Position numbers and translations under genes: made by a program. A stretch of 64,000 nt of DNA from Bacillus sp. 123MFChir2 (lineage in GTDB: Bacteria > Bacillota > Bacilli > Bacillales > Bacillaceae_G), in NCBI RefSeq assembly GCF_000383235.1, contig NZ_KB910943.1:1-64000 (forward strand), written 5' to 3'. Positions 37,034 to 46,019 of this stretch are shown here, in pieces; the first letter of the stretch is position 1, and each line of letters opens with the position of its first letter. The notes beneath the pieces were generated by a model that saw only the letters and a program-made list of their open reading frames with translations, was not told where the DNA came from and searched no databases.

Positions 37034-38398
37034 TTAGGATTGGATTCCATGTTTTTTGTTGTATTCTAGTTCTTTTGCCCCTCGATGGGCTAATATACAA
37101 CAGATGATGCAGCAGACAGTTGCTGCTAGTAATACATAGAAACCGCCATTCCATCCTACCTTGTCAACCATTACACCGAAGAGAGTAGTACCTAAAGATG
37201 CACCTAGAATGTAACTCATAAAACCTCGTAAACCAACTGCAGAGCCAACAGCAAAAGATGGAACTACCTCCATAGTTTGTACGGAAGCTAGAAATTGTGG
37301 AATGTAAATCAAGCATCCAATAATGGCGGCAAAGATAGTCACCCAATGTAAAGATGTGCTTTGCCAGTAACCAATGATACAGACAAGTATCATCGACATA
37401 GCGATGATTGCTGGCGGCATGCGGTGCCCTTTGAATAACTTGTCTGATAGATAACCAGCCAGAAGAGTAGAAGGAATAGCTGCCCATTCAAAGAATAAAA
37501 AGGCAACACTCATCTCTTCCTTAGTGAAATGTTTCACATGTAATAAATAAATAGGTAACCAACTTATAATGCCGAAACGAACCATGTAAACGAAAACATC
37601 TACGAAGGAAACGAACCATGCATTTTTGTTAAATAAAACATAATTCTTGAAGATTTGCCAAGCACTCATGTCTGTTGGCGGTTTTGAATCAGCACTTTGT
37701 TGTGTTTTCGAATCGGATTCGTCTTTGACGATTTCGTTTAATGGAGGTAATCCCTCACTTACTGGTGAGCCTTTAATAAGAGTTAGTATTATAAGTGCAA
37801 TAACAATGGCTATAGCAGCTGGAACTTGGTAGCTTGCCGTTTGCCAGTGATTGGAGCCCAACATAGCAAAACTCATACCAACGATAGGTGCTACGATACC
37901 TCCACCTATATTGTGAGAAATATTCCATATAGCACCGATCGTTCCTCTTTCCTTACGAGGAAACCAATTTGCAATAGTAATAAAGCTAGGCCCAACGCCC
38001 ATTCCTTGAAAAAAACCATTGAAAACAACGAGAACTGCAAACATCCAAAATGCCGTGCTGAATCCCATCATAATATTGACCATAGCGCACAGAAGCAAAC
38101 CAAGCGCCATATAACTTTTAGGGTTAGCTTTGTCGGCTAAACTACTCATCAAACCCTTACTAACTCCATAAGCGATAAGCATAGAACTGCTTAACAATCC
38201 TACTTCTGTAGCACTGAGATTGAGTTGTTCCTTCAGGTAAGGAGTAGATAAGGCAAAATTGTTACGTACTATATAGTAAGCTATGTAACCTAAGAACACT
38301 CCTAATAAAGATTGTAGCCGAAAAAGTTTATAGGTTTTTTGAACCTGATCTGGTGCTATTTTTGCAGTAGCAATTTTAGGTTTCAAAAATGAGAACAT
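37034..38398 (-). CDS. uhpT: Organophosphate:phosphate antiporter, hexose-phosphate (UhpT) type
   Basis: A 454-residue MFS transporter of the OPA family (UhpT/GlpT/UhpC), importing a sugar phosphate in exchange for phosphate. It has 12 predicted membrane helices with a hydrophilic central loop (about residues 215-250, rich in Lys/Asp/Ser). Signature stretches are YIAYYIVRNNFALSTPYLKE near residue 38, GVGPSFITIANWFPRKERGT near 136 and NISHNIGGGIVAP. I call it UhpT rather than GlpT from overall resemblance and from the adjacent HptARS-like genes. ATG at 38398 follows GAGGT. It is divergent from those sensor genes. Confidence 0.85.
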   Translation of the reverse strand: MFSFLKPKIATAKIAPDQVQKTYKLFRLQSLLGVFLGYIAYYIVRNNFALSTPYLKEQLNLSATEVGLLSSSMLIAYGVSKGLMSSLADKANPKSYMALGLLLCAMVNIMMGFSTAFWMFAVLVVFNGFFQGMGVGPSFITIANWFPRKERGTIGAIWNISHNIGGGIVAPIVGMSFAMLGSNHWQTASYQVPAAIAIVIALIILTLIKGSPVSEGLPPLNEIVKDESDSKTQQSADSKPPTDMSAWQIFKNYVLFNKNAWFVSFVDVFVYMVRFGIISWLPIYLLHVKHFTKEEMSVAFLFFEWAAIPSTLLAGYLSDKLFKGHRMPPAIIAMSMILVCIIGYWQSTSLHWVTIFAAIIGCLIYIPQFLASVQTMEVVPSFAVGSAVGLRGFMSYILGASLGTTLFGVMVDKVGWNGGFYVLLAATVCCIICCILAHRGAKELEYNKKHGIQS

Positions 38399-38485
38399 AT
38401 TATCTACCTCGATTTCTTTACTTTGATTTACAGAAAAAAATTAGATTAGCATGAAATTAAGTATTTCAATAGAATGCCAATTTGG

Positions 38486-38499
38486 TAAAAACGTTTTCA
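38486..38499. promoter_or_regulatory. Candidate CcpA (cre) site upstream of uhpT
   Basis: TAAAAACGTTTTCA matches 13 of 14 positions of the cre consensus TGWAANCGNTNWCA. About 90 bases upstream of uhpT, it is well placed for glucose repression of sugar-phosphate uptake. Confidence 0.5.
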
Positions 38500-38615
38500 A
38501 AGTGCTTGTGTTATATCATTCCTCCTTGGCTACATTATCTTATATGAGAACGCGTTAAACTATCAGTAAATATCTGATTTTCTGTAAGAATTTATCTGAC
38601 AAAAAACATTCACGG

Positions 38616-38690
38616 TTATATATACAAGTTGAAAAACTGGTATATATAGCCCCTTTCTTGAGGGGAGGCGAGAGGATCGAGCCGTGCGTG
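38616..38690 (+). repeat. Dispersed repeat A, copy 13a (left half)
   Basis: TATATATACAAGTTGAAAAA, CCCCTTTCTTGAGGGGAGGC, GAGAGGATCGAGCCGTGCGT, after which the element stops. It faces copy 13b. Confidence 0.65.
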
Positions 38691-38705
38691 TTACGTTATA
38701 TTTTG

Positions 38706-38909
38706 TATATGTAAATCCATGTTAATGTTCCGACATATAAGTCGCTGCTATACAGAATACGTCATGATCTGCACTTGCTTGCTCTTTTTGGTTTTCGCTG
38801 CACATGTGGCAGAAATAGGCACTGACCGATTCTAAGCATGGCCAGTTGCTCTCACCCGCCGAAAAAGAAAATGGTTTTTATGTTAGTTTTTCAATTTGCA
38901 TCTATATAG
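38706..38909 (-). repeat. Dispersed repeat A, copy 13b
   Basis: A full minus copy: GTAAATCCATGTTAATGTTC, ATATAAGTCGCTGCTATACA, CTGCACTTGCTTGCTCTTTT, ACATGTGGCAGAAATAGGCA, CTGACCGATTCTAAGCATGG, CTCTCACCCGCCG, TGCATCTATATAG. It occupies the shared control region of uhpT and the sensor operon. Confidence 0.85.
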
Positions 38910-39087
38910 TAGCGATTTATATATACCTGCTGACACAATTCCGACATGAAAAGTAGTTAAGTATACACTCTTTCATAGATTTCATGTATCGTCCTGAAGT
39001 AATATATAAATATCAATTTCGAAAGCCTTAAATTAAGGTGTTTCCACATAATGTATAAATCCCTCGCCTGCAAGAATGGAGGAAAGT

Positions 39088-39990
39088 ATGATAAATTTGT
39101 TGAGGATTTTTTTTATATTTTTTATTACTTTACTTGCAATAGGCTGTCAGCATGATCGTTCAAGCTCTCAAATTGTTTTCTCCGAATCTGAAGCTCAGCC
39201 TGTTGGTTCACAAGAGGGAAAGCCCTCTCCTGTACGGATTGCAATTTCAAGTGTGTTATCACCGACTGATACAATTATGTACTACAGGAAAATAGCTGAT
39301 TATATTGGAGAAAAGCTCCATAGACCTGTAATTTTAATCCAGCGTAAGAGTTATAATGAGATTAGCATGTTGATGATAAATGGAGGCGCTGACATTGCTA
39401 TACTTTCAACAGGAGCGTATATTACTTACAAACATGTCGAAGGGCTTGAAGCAATTGCTATGCAAGAGCGGATGGGGGTTCCCTATTACTATGGTTATGT
39501 TGTCGTACACCGCCAAAATGAAATATCCGCTATAAATGATTTAAGAGGCAAAAACGTTGCCTTTACCGATCCAACCAGTTATTCCGGATATATTTTTGTG
39601 AGGAAAAAATTAGCTGAATTAAGTGAAACTCCAGAGCATTTCTTCGGTCGTTATGTTTTTACATATAGTCATGAAAGCTCCTTAGGCGCTGTAATAAATA
39701 AAGTTGTTGACGCAGCTGCTGTTGATAGTTTAGTCTTTGAACGCACGAAACGTCAAAATCCAGAACTGGTTAAGGATTTGAAAATTATTGCAAAAACAGA
39801 ACCGATTGGTACTGGCCCTGTTGTCGTTAGGAGTAATTTACCTGATGAAGAGAAGAAAATTATTAAAGAAAGTTTTATTTCCATGCACGAACAAGAACCA
39901 ATAAAAACAGCTTTTCAGGGGCTGTTTATTGATCGTTTTGTTCCATTTGAACCTAAGTTATATGAGGTCACCTATGAAATGGATAAATAA
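39088..39990 (+). CDS. PhnD-like substrate-binding lipoprotein, HptA-type sensor
   Basis: A 300-residue extracellular lipoprotein with a hydrophobic signal ending in the lipobox LLAIGC, so Cys18 or thereabouts is the mature N terminus. The rest matches PhnD/periplasmic binding domains (PVRIAISSVLSPTDTIMYYR, IAILSTGAYITYKHVEGLE, NDLRGKNVAFTDPTSYSGY). No ABC permease or ATPase is present, so it is not part of an importer. Directly followed by kinase and regulator genes, it resembles HptA, which senses hexose phosphate for HptSR and uhpT in staphylococci. The start is ATG 39088 after GGAGG, not the earlier ATG at 39076. Confidence 0.85.
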   Translation: MINLLRIFFIFFITLLAIGCQHDRSSSQIVFSESEAQPVGSQEGKPSPVRIAISSVLSPTDTIMYYRKIADYIGEKLHRPVILIQRKSYNEISMLMINGGADIAILSTGAYITYKHVEGLEAIAMQERMGVPYYYGYVVVHRQNEISAINDLRGKNVAFTDPTSYSGYIFVRKKLAELSETPEHFFGRYVFTYSHESSLGAVINKVVDAAAVDSLVFERTKRQNPELVKDLKIIAKTEPIGTGPVVVRSNLPDEEKKIIKESFISMHEQEPIKTAFQGLFIDRFVPFEPKLYEVTYEMDK

Positions 39991-41437
39991 ATTACAAATA
40001 AACCAGAAGATATTTGGAGCCATCCTCGTTTCACTACTCTTTCTTGCTCTATTATTGGGATGTATCATTTGGGAATCGCTCACAAAAATGATGACAGAGG
40101 ATCTTAAAAAGCGTGGCGTAAATATCGCTGAAAATATTGCAGCATTGTCTTCAGATTACATTCTAACTGACGACTACTATTCGATTCACCTCCTCATTAC
40201 CCGGGCACAGGAAGCGAATAAAGACGTTCGTTATATACTGGTCATTGACAATAATAATGTTCTTATTGGAAATACATTCTCTAAACATCTACCAAAAGGA
40301 ATATTAAGTGCACATAAGCCTAATAGTAGCAATAATGAAAAATCCGCTATATTAACTTCAGATGAAGGGAATATCCATGACATACTTGTTCCAATTGAAG
40401 GTGGAGATGTAGGATTTGTTAGAGTTGGAATGGCAGAAAAAGAGGCGAAAAGCTATATTTTTACTAAAATAGTAGAATTGGTTTTCGCTACATTTTTGGT
40501 ATGCATGGGAGCGGCAGGTATAGCTTATTATGTAACTCGTATCATTACCAAACCAATTAATAGTTTAGTTGATATAGCATCAGGTATATCAGCCGGTAAT
40601 TTATCCTTAAGGGCTAAAACAGAGGGGGACGATGAAGTTGGAAAACTAGCACGTGCTTTTAACGAAATGACTGATAACCTAATTAGTTCGAGCGCGGCAG
40701 TAGAAAAATTACTGAGGGAGCTTCAAGAAAAGGATGCTCTTCGAGATACGTTAATCTTGAAATTATTATCCGCGCATGAGGAGGAGAGAAAAAGAATTTC
40801 TCGTGAACTTCATGATGAAACAAGCCAAGCCCTTACGTTTCTAATGGTTACCATGCGTATTTTGGCTAATGAAGCTAAAGATGCTGAACAACAGGAGCTA
40901 CTTAATGTAAGCCGAGAGACTGCGGCAAATATTTTACGAGAAATTAGAGATTTAGCGGTAGAATTAAGACCACCAATCCTTGATGATATAGGTTTAATTC
41001 CGGCATTAAAGAAACATATAAGAAAGTTTGAAGAAAAATTCGCTCTTGCTGTAATTTTGCGCGTTCTCGATGATGACATTGCTCCCATAGACAGCCATAT
41101 CGCTGTAGCGTTATATCGAATTGTTCAAGAAAGTCTTGCTAATGTAGTGAAACATACAGTGGCGACTGAGATTGTAGTTAGTATGGAGATTAATAATTGT
41201 TCTATTAAGCTAAGTATCCATGATAACGGACAAGGCATACGTGAGACTGATTTTGAAAAAGCTCGCCAGCAAAATCGAATAGGAATATATGGAATGAGGG
41301 AAAGGGCTGAATTACTAGGTGGTTCATTTTTTATCAAAACTCACAAAATCGGTGGGACTGAAGTTATGGTGTCTATCCCAGTAAAACAGAGAGAAGGGTG
41401 TCAAGATGAAAAAGACAATCAGCATAATGCTAGTTGA
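39974..41437 (+). CDS. HptS-type sensor histidine kinase
   Basis: A 487-residue membrane kinase. The first helix is near residues 14-35, followed by an extracellular sensor part (about 36-165). A second helix lies near 166-190, then a HAMP segment (NSLVDIASGISAGNLSLRAK), a coiled coil, a HisKA_3 domain with phospho-His in SRELHDETSQALTF near 274, and an ATPase domain (ALYRIVQESLANVVKHT, DNGQGI, GIYGMRERAELLGG). The start at ATG 39974 has GAGGT upstream and overlaps the lipoprotein gene by 17 bases. The extracellular part presumably contacts the HptA-like lipoprotein. Confidence 0.9.
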   Translation: MKWINKLQINQKIFGAILVSLLFLALLLGCIIWESLTKMMTEDLKKRGVNIAENIAALSSDYILTDDYYSIHLLITRAQEANKDVRYILVIDNNNVLIGNTFSKHLPKGILSAHKPNSSNNEKSAILTSDEGNIHDILVPIEGGDVGFVRVGMAEKEAKSYIFTKIVELVFATFLVCMGAAGIAYYVTRIITKPINSLVDIASGISAGNLSLRAKTEGDDEVGKLARAFNEMTDNLISSSAAVEKLLRELQEKDALRDTLILKLLSAHEEERKRISRELHDETSQALTFLMVTMRILANEAKDAEQQELLNVSRETAANILREIRDLAVELRPPILDDIGLIPALKKHIRKFEEKFALAVILRVLDDDIAPIDSHIAVALYRIVQESLANVVKHTVATEIVVSMEINNCSIKLSIHDNGQGIRETDFEKARQQNRIGIYGMRERAELLGGSFFIKTHKIGGTEVMVSIPVKQREGCQDEKDNQHNAS

Positions 41438-42056
41438 TGACCACGCCTTGATGAGATCAGGTTTAAAACTACTACTGCAAAAAAGATCGTCCTTACAAGT
41501 TGTAGGTGAAGCATCTGATGGGCTTGAAGCCCTTCAACTTTACGACATTTTAAAACCTGATATTTTGATATTGGATATATCTTTGCCACGCTTAGATGGA
41601 ATACAGGTTCTCAAAGAAATTAAATTACGTTATGAACAAGCGAAAGTCATAGCGCTCACCATGCACGAAGATGAGGACTATATAACGTTAATCATGAACG
41701 CGGGAGCTTCAGGTTATGTCCCTAAAGCAGCTGTAGATGAAGAATTATACACTGCTATTGATTCTGTTATGGATGGATACCTATACCTTCGCCCAAAGGA
41801 AATTTCAACGATGTTAAAAAGAGTACAAAATGAAACAGAGTCCCGAAATCCTTATGTAATTCTAAGTCCACGTGAACGAGAGGTATTGCAGTATCTTGCT
41901 AAAGGATTTTCATTGTCTGAAATTGCTGGGGAGTTAACTATCAGTATAAAAACGGTTGATACTCATAAGACGAGAATGTTGAACAAACTGAATCTTTCTA
42001 AGAAAAGTGAACTTGTTCAATATGCGATAAAGTATAATTTAATCAACATGATATAA
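41406..42056 (+). CDS. HptR-type response regulator (NarL/FixJ family)
   Basis: A 216-residue regulator. Receiver with DDH near residues 11-13, phospho-Asp in LILDISLP near 56, Thr in ALTMHED near 84 and Lys in YVPKAA near 106. A LuxR-type helix-turn-helix follows (LSPREREVLQYLAKGFSLSE and TISIKTVDTHKTRMLNKL). It overlaps the kinase gene by 32 bases. The natural target would be the divergent uhpT promoter. The partner kinase and the domain type match HisKA_3/NarL pairs. Confidence 0.92.
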   Translation: MKKTISIMLVDDHALMRSGLKLLLQKRSSLQVVGEASDGLEALQLYDILKPDILILDISLPRLDGIQVLKEIKLRYEQAKVIALTMHEDEDYITLIMNAGASGYVPKAAVDEELYTAIDSVMDGYLYLRPKEISTMLKRVQNETESRNPYVILSPREREVLQYLAKGFSLSEIAGELTISIKTVDTHKTRMLNKLNLSKKSELVQYAIKYNLINMI

Positions 42057-42113
42057 CGGAATGGTGTTTGTGAGAAAAGGTATTTTTTCCTTCCATTCAT
42101 TGAAAGTAGCAGA

Positions 42114-42145
42114 AAAATCCCGCTTTAGAAAAGCGGGATTTTTGT
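42114..42145 (+). terminator. Terminator of the sensor operon
   Basis: AAAATCCCGCTTT, loop AGA, AAAGCGGGATTTTTG, 60 bases after the regulator stop. Confidence 0.92.
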
Positions 42146-42160
42146 CTATCTCTTAAATAC

Positions 42161-42193
42161 AAAAAACATTGCTGATTAAGCAATGTTTTTTGT
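42161..42193 (-). terminator. thiT terminator overlapping its stop codon
   Basis: On the minus strand AAAAAACATTGCT and AGCAATGTTTTTTG pair. The stop codon TAA of thiT is in the loop. Confidence 0.8.
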
Positions 42194-42775
42194 ATTTATA
42201 TAATGCTTATTCACGCCTGTAAATAAGCGCGGTGCTGTTATAAATAAAGCGACAAGTAGAACCGCACACAATACGAAAGAACCAATCATTGTAACGCCGT
42301 TAAAGATAAAGGAATATAAAACAGCTGATTGTCCTTTTGGTGCATATTGTCCAAAGAAAATAAAGCCAGCAATGAAGTGCCAAAAGTAACGAGCTAAGCT
42401 ACCAATAAATGTAGCAATAATGATATACGTAATCGCTTTTGTTTTTTGTCCATTTGCAATTGATTGTTGAATTGGTTCATGAAATAATCCAGCAAAGCCA
42501 ATAAAGGAAAAGGCGATGAAGTATTCAATAAACGCTTGCACCGGTGTGAAAATAGATGCATCTCCTGCAACAATTTGTAATAACCCCCAAACGAGACCAC
42601 TTAAGAAACTCACTTTAAAGCCCCAGCGGTAAGCAATAATAAAAATTGGAATCATAGCAAATGAGATAGAACCGCCTGGTTGAAGTTTAATAGAGAGCGG
42701 CAAAATGTCGATGACTAACGCAAATGCTGCGAGAATCGCTGCCTCTATCATTGCTTGTAAATTTGTGTTACGCAT
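42176..42775 (-). CDS. thiT: Thiamine-specific S component of an ECF transporter
   Basis: ThiT (YuaJ) binds thiamine in the membrane and delivers it to the shared ECF energising module. Its 199 residues hold about six hydrophobic helices. The thiamine-site stretch KLQPGGSISFAMIPI lies near residues 29-43 and WGLLQIVAGDASIFTPVQAFIEY near 62-84. The start follows TAGGGGGA. A TPP riboswitch and a ribosome-site-masking sequence lie upstream on the same strand, directly supporting control by thiamine pyrophosphate. Confidence 0.94.
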   Translation of the reverse strand: MRNTNLQAMIEAAILAAFALVIDILPLSIKLQPGGSISFAMIPIFIIAYRWGFKVSFLSGLVWGLLQIVAGDASIFTPVQAFIEYFIAFSFIGFAGLFHEPIQQSIANGQKTKAITYIIIATFIGSLARYFWHFIAGFIFFGQYAPKGQSAVLYSFIFNGVTMIGSFVLCAVLLVALFITAPRLFTGVNKHYINTKNIA

Positions 42776-42782
42776 GTAAAAG

Positions 42783-42829
42783 TCCCCCTACATCCAAGTT
42801 ACAAAAGAAGAATCATTACCATAGGGAGA
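42783..42829 (-). promoter_or_regulatory. Masking stem over the thiT ribosome site
   Basis: The ribosome site TAGGGGGA (complement of 42783-42790) can pair over eight bases, one a G-U pair, with TCTCCCTA (complement of 42822-42829). It lies between the riboswitch and the start. No intrinsic terminator is visible there, so control is probably at translation. Confidence 0.55.
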
Positions 42830-42880
42830 TGAAAATACACAAATTGTAAATTACTACTTATGTATATACGTCTGCACAAT

Positions 42881-42957
42881 TCCTACGTTAGCATTAACTA
42901 ACAGGTTCAAAGGGTCGGAACAAAGTGTTCCCTCTCAGCAACGAGGCTCCCCCTGTG
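42881..42957 (-). ncRNA. TPP riboswitch (THI element)
   Basis: On the minus strand the hallmark blocks occur in order: ACAGGGGGAGCC, GCTGAGAGGGAA, GACCCTTTGAACCTG, TTAGTTAATGCTAACGTAGG. All conserved parts of the THI box (CTGAGA, ACCC, GAACCTG, TAATGC, CGTAGG) are present. It lies about 105 bases upstream of thiT. Confidence 0.95.
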
Positions 42958-43009
42958 ACAACGAGATTCTTAGATTGTTATTATTATTGTAATAACAATG
43001 GATAAGAAT

Positions 43010-43160
43010 GGCAAACGAAAATCAAAAACCTTTTCTTTTTAGGAGGGGACGAGAGGAACTGGCAATGCATAGAAGCGGTCAGTTCCTTATTCTTCCACGT
43101 GCGAGGTTTAAAACAAAGGTAGAAAGCGAGAGTGTGTCATGTTTTGTTTTGCGTGGCAGG
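43010..43160 (+). repeat. Dispersed repeat A, copy 14a
   Basis: A plus copy: CTTTTCTTTTTAGGAGGGGA, CGAGAGGAACTGGCAATGCA, TAGAAGCGGTCAGTTCC, CTTCCACGTGCGAGG, CATGTTTTGTTTTGCGTGGC, AGGGATTTATATAG. It is followed at once by another partial copy. Confidence 0.82.
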
Positions 43161-43174
43161 GATTTATATAGGTA

Positions 43175-43285
43175 ATTTTAGAAATACAAGTTAAAAAAGT
43201 GACATAAACCCTTTCTTTTTAGGAAGAGCGAGAGCAACTGTCCGTGCATAGCGACGATTTTTATGTTAAATAAGATGGAATTGTA
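43175..43285 (+). repeat. Dispersed repeat A, copy 14b (centre deleted)
   Basis: ATACAAGTTAAAAAAGTGAC, CTTTCTTTTTAGGAAGAGCG, AGAGCAACTGTCCGTGCATA, then a jump to GCGACGATTTTTATGTTAAA. The hairpin and the CACGTGC segment are gone. Confidence 0.7.
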
Positions 43286-43342
43286 CAAAAAATAGTAATA
43301 AATACACAGCGTAGTGTATAGTTTTTTTTCAGAGAGTCATGT

Positions 43343-43374
43343 TATAATTTATATTGATAATAATTATCGTTATC
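43343..43374 (+). promoter_or_regulatory. feo promoter -10 and Fur box
   Basis: An extended -10 TGTTATAAT (TATAAT at 43343-43348) is followed by GATAATAATTATCGTTATC (43356-43374), which matches the Fur consensus GATAATGATTATCATTATC at 17 of 19 positions. The box covers the expected transcription start, so Fur with Fe2+ should shut the operon. Confidence 0.85.
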
Positions 43375-43392
43375 TTTTTAGGGGGATAATTT

Positions 43393-43620
43393 ATGAACTT
43401 AGTTGATATGAGTATAGATGAAAAAGTACGTGTAAAAGATTTGCAGTCTCTTGATAAATTGTTAAAACGCCGTTTGGCTTCATTTGGATTTTCTGAGGGG
43501 TGCGAGCTTTGTGTAAAACAAAAAGCAATGCTTAATGGTCCGTGTACATTAGAATGCCGTGGACAATTAATCTCTATTCGTCATTGTGATGCGAAAATGA
43601 TAAAGGTGGAATTAACGTGA
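43393..43620 (+). CDS. feoA: Ferrous iron transport protein A
   Basis: A 75-residue SH3-like FeoA domain protein, a small cytosolic partner of FeoB. It contains the usual central stretch [20 protein letters not shown] and a C-terminal [23 protein letters not shown] precedes the ATG. Its stop overlaps the feoB start by four bases (GTGA). Confidence 0.93.
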   Translation: MNLVDMSIDEKVRVKDLQSLDKLLKRRLASFGFSEGCELCVKQKAMLNGPCTLECRGQLISIRHCDAKMIKVELT

Positions 43621-45605
43621 ACAAGGTTGCTTTGCTAGGAAATCCGAATACGGGGAAAACATCATTGTTTAATGCACTTACTGGTTCTTATGAATATGTT
43701 GGGAACTGGAGCGGAGTAACCGTAGAAAAAAAGATTGGTAAATTAAAAGATAAGCAAGGAATGCTAATAGATTTACCAGGTATATACGATTTAAATCCTG
43801 TATCCCGTGATGAAGGAGTAGTTACGCAATTCTTATTAACAGAAGAATTTCATCATATGTTAAATATTGTCGATTCTTCTCAATTTGAGCGTAATATGCA
43901 TTTAACATTGCAATTATTAGAATTTGGGAAACCACTTTCGATTGGCTTAAATATGATTGATGTGGCAAAACAGCGTGGGATTGTAATTGATGTCAACAAA
44001 CTAGCTGAAATGTTAGGTGTATCGGTTATTCCCGTAATAGCAAGAAGTGGAAGAGGCTGCGAGGAATTATTAGCTGCTCTTCATGAAAGCGATAAGGCGG
44101 AGCAAAAGCCGTTTATTCTTTCATATGGTAAAGCAGTAGAGACAGGAATCCAGCGGGTTATGGATAAATTGCAGCAAGAAAATGATGAGCATGCAAGGTG
44201 GCTTGCACTGCAATTTTTAGGAAATAACGAAGTGGTAGAGAAAGAACTCGCAAAATCGCATGTATATAGCGAACTTGTAGCAATTCGCTCTGCATTAGAA
44301 GCAGAATTAGATGTTACGTTAGAACAGCATATATACGGAGTACGTGCAGCGTATATTGAAAAGTTGAAAACAAGTGTGATTCGCCTTGAAAAAGAAGGAA
44401 GCATTCCTTTTTCGGAAAGAATTGATAAATTAATTACGCATAAAATTTTGGGACTACCAATCTTTTTAGGAATCATGTTTTTAATTTTTCAGATTACATT
44501 TTCATGGATTGGAAAGCCTTTATCGGATCAATTTGATGCATTTGTCGGCGGTCCATTTACAGATTGGGTAACAGCAGGCCTTACGAATATTGGTGCGTCT
44601 AATTTCATTCGAGCGCTCGTTACAGATGGAATTATTGCAGGTGTTGGTGCGGTATTAGTATTCGTGCCGCAAATTTTCGCATTGTTCTTCTTTATTTCAT
44701 TACTAGAAGATTCCGGATATATGGCACGTATTGCCGTTGTAATGGATCGGATTATGGAGTTTTTTGGATTAAACGGAAAAGCGTTTATACCAATGATTAT
44801 CGGTTTTGGCTGTAATGTACCAGGCGTTATGGCAGCGAGAACGATTGAACAGGAGAAGGAGAGGCTGCTTACGATTTTAGTGACACCATTTATGTCATGT
44901 TCAGCCCGCCTGCCTGTATATGCACTATTTGCTGGAGTCTTTTTTCCGCATAGTCAAGCGATTGTTGTATTTTCTTTATATCTTATCGGTATTATCCTTG
45001 CATTACTCGTTACAAAAATTATGTCCATTACGGTTTTAAAAGAAGAGAAATCTATTTTTGTAATTGAACTTCCGCCTTACCGTGTGCCGCAAGCAAAAAC
45101 GTTATGGCGCAGTACGTGGGAAAAAGGAAAAGGATTTGTACGTAAAGCTGGTACATTTATCTTTGGTGGTTCTGTTGTGATTTGGTTATTAAACTATGCT
45201 GGGCCATCTGGATTCGGTGTAGATATGGGAGATAGTTTCTTAGCAATGATTGGCGGCTTATTTGCACCGATTCTTGCTCCGCTTGGGTTTGGAACATGGC
45301 AAGCAGCTGCATCACTATTAACAGGATTTTTAGCAAAAGAAGTTGTTGTTTCGACAATGGCAATTATTTATTCTGTGAAAGAAGATGTATTAGGAAACGT
45401 AATTGGTACGCATTTCACGACATTATCAGCATATTCGTTTATGTTCTTTATTTTGTTATATGTCCCATGTTTAGCAACAGTTGCGGTTATCCGCCGTGAA
45501 ACAGGGTCCTTAAAGTGGACGATTTTCGCTGTTGTTTACCCGCTTGTGGTTGCATACGTATTAACACTAGTTATATACCAAGTTGGATCCATGCTCGGAT
45601 TCTAA
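43617..45605 (+). CDS. feoB: Ferrous iron transporter B
   Basis: FeoB takes up Fe2+ across the membrane. The 662-residue protein has an N-terminal G domain (G1 GNPNTGKTS residues 8-16, G3 DLPG near 55, G4 in LNMIDVA near 117). A helical spacer and a membrane domain with paired gate motifs follow ([34 protein letters not shown]). The GTG start is coupled to feoA. A small Cys-rich protein follows. The Fur box at 43356 controls the set. Confidence 0.96.
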   Translation: MNKVALLGNPNTGKTSLFNALTGSYEYVGNWSGVTVEKKIGKLKDKQGMLIDLPGIYDLNPVSRDEGVVTQFLLTEEFHHMLNIVDSSQFERNMHLTLQLLEFGKPLSIGLNMIDVAKQRGIVIDVNKLAEMLGVSVIPVIARSGRGCEELLAALHESDKAEQKPFILSYGKAVETGIQRVMDKLQQENDEHARWLALQFLGNNEVVEKELAKSHVYSELVAIRSALEAELDVTLEQHIYGVRAAYIEKLKTSVIRLEKEGSIPFSERIDKLITHKILGLPIFLGIMFLIFQITFSWIGKPLSDQFDAFVGGPFTDWVTAGLTNIGASNFIRALVTDGIIAGVGAVLVFVPQIFALFFFISLLEDSGYMARIAVVMDRIMEFFGLNGKAFIPMIIGFGCNVPGVMAARTIEQEKERLLTILVTPFMSCSARLPVYALFAGVFFPHSQAIVVFSLYLIGIILALLVTKIMSITVLKEEKSIFVIELPPYRVPQAKTLWRSTWEKGKGFVRKAGTFIFGGSVVIWLLNYAGPSGFGVDMGDSFLAMIGGLFAPILAPLGFGTWQAAASLLTGFLAKEVVVSTMAIIYSVKEDVLGNVIGTHFTTLSAYSFMFFILLYVPCLATVAVIRRETGSLKWTIFAVVYPLVVAYVLTLVIYQVGSMLGF

Positions 45606-45621
45606 AAGGAGATGTATCACA

Positions 45622-45789
45622 ATGATAGTCAATATTGTAATTGGAGCTGTCATTTTTGGATATGCAGGATATACGCTAATGAACTTTGTAAAGAGAAGTA
45701 AAAAAGGGAAATGTGCAGCATGTTCTCTTAATAAATCATGTCAGTCAAACATTTGTAGTACTGGTATGGAACAAGTTGTGAATAAATAG
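45622..45789 (+). CDS. FeoB-associated Cys-rich membrane protein
   Basis: A 55-residue protein with one N-terminal membrane helix (IVNIVIGAVIFGYAGYTLM) and a Cys-rich tail (KCAACSLNKSCQSNICS). This matches the FeoB-associated (FeoC-position) family of Firmicutes. AAGGAG lies ten bases before ATG 45622, 17 bases after feoB. The Cys residues may hold iron or a cluster, which is inference. Confidence 0.88.
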   Translation: MIVNIVIGAVIFGYAGYTLMNFVKRSKKGKCAACSLNKSCQSNICSTGMEQVVNK

Positions 45790-45792
45790 AGG

Positions 45793-45826
45793 AAAGCTTT
45801 GCGAATTTCGCAAAGCTTTTTTTATC
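45793..45826 (+). terminator. feo operon terminator
   Basis: AAAGCTTTGCG, loop AATTT, CGCAAAGCTTTTTTT. Confidence 0.95.
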
Positions 45827-46019
45827 TACTTTTTATAAGTTATGATGGGAATGTCAGATTATCGTTTATATATTTATAAAACAATATGTAAGTGCATTTT
45901 ATTTTTGATATAATGTACACATGGGTTTGAAATATGAATATTCTTACTGTAAAGGGAGATTTTTGGGTTTTCCGAGTACTGAATTTGAAATAGGAAGCAA
46001 TTTATTAGGAGGAATTTAA

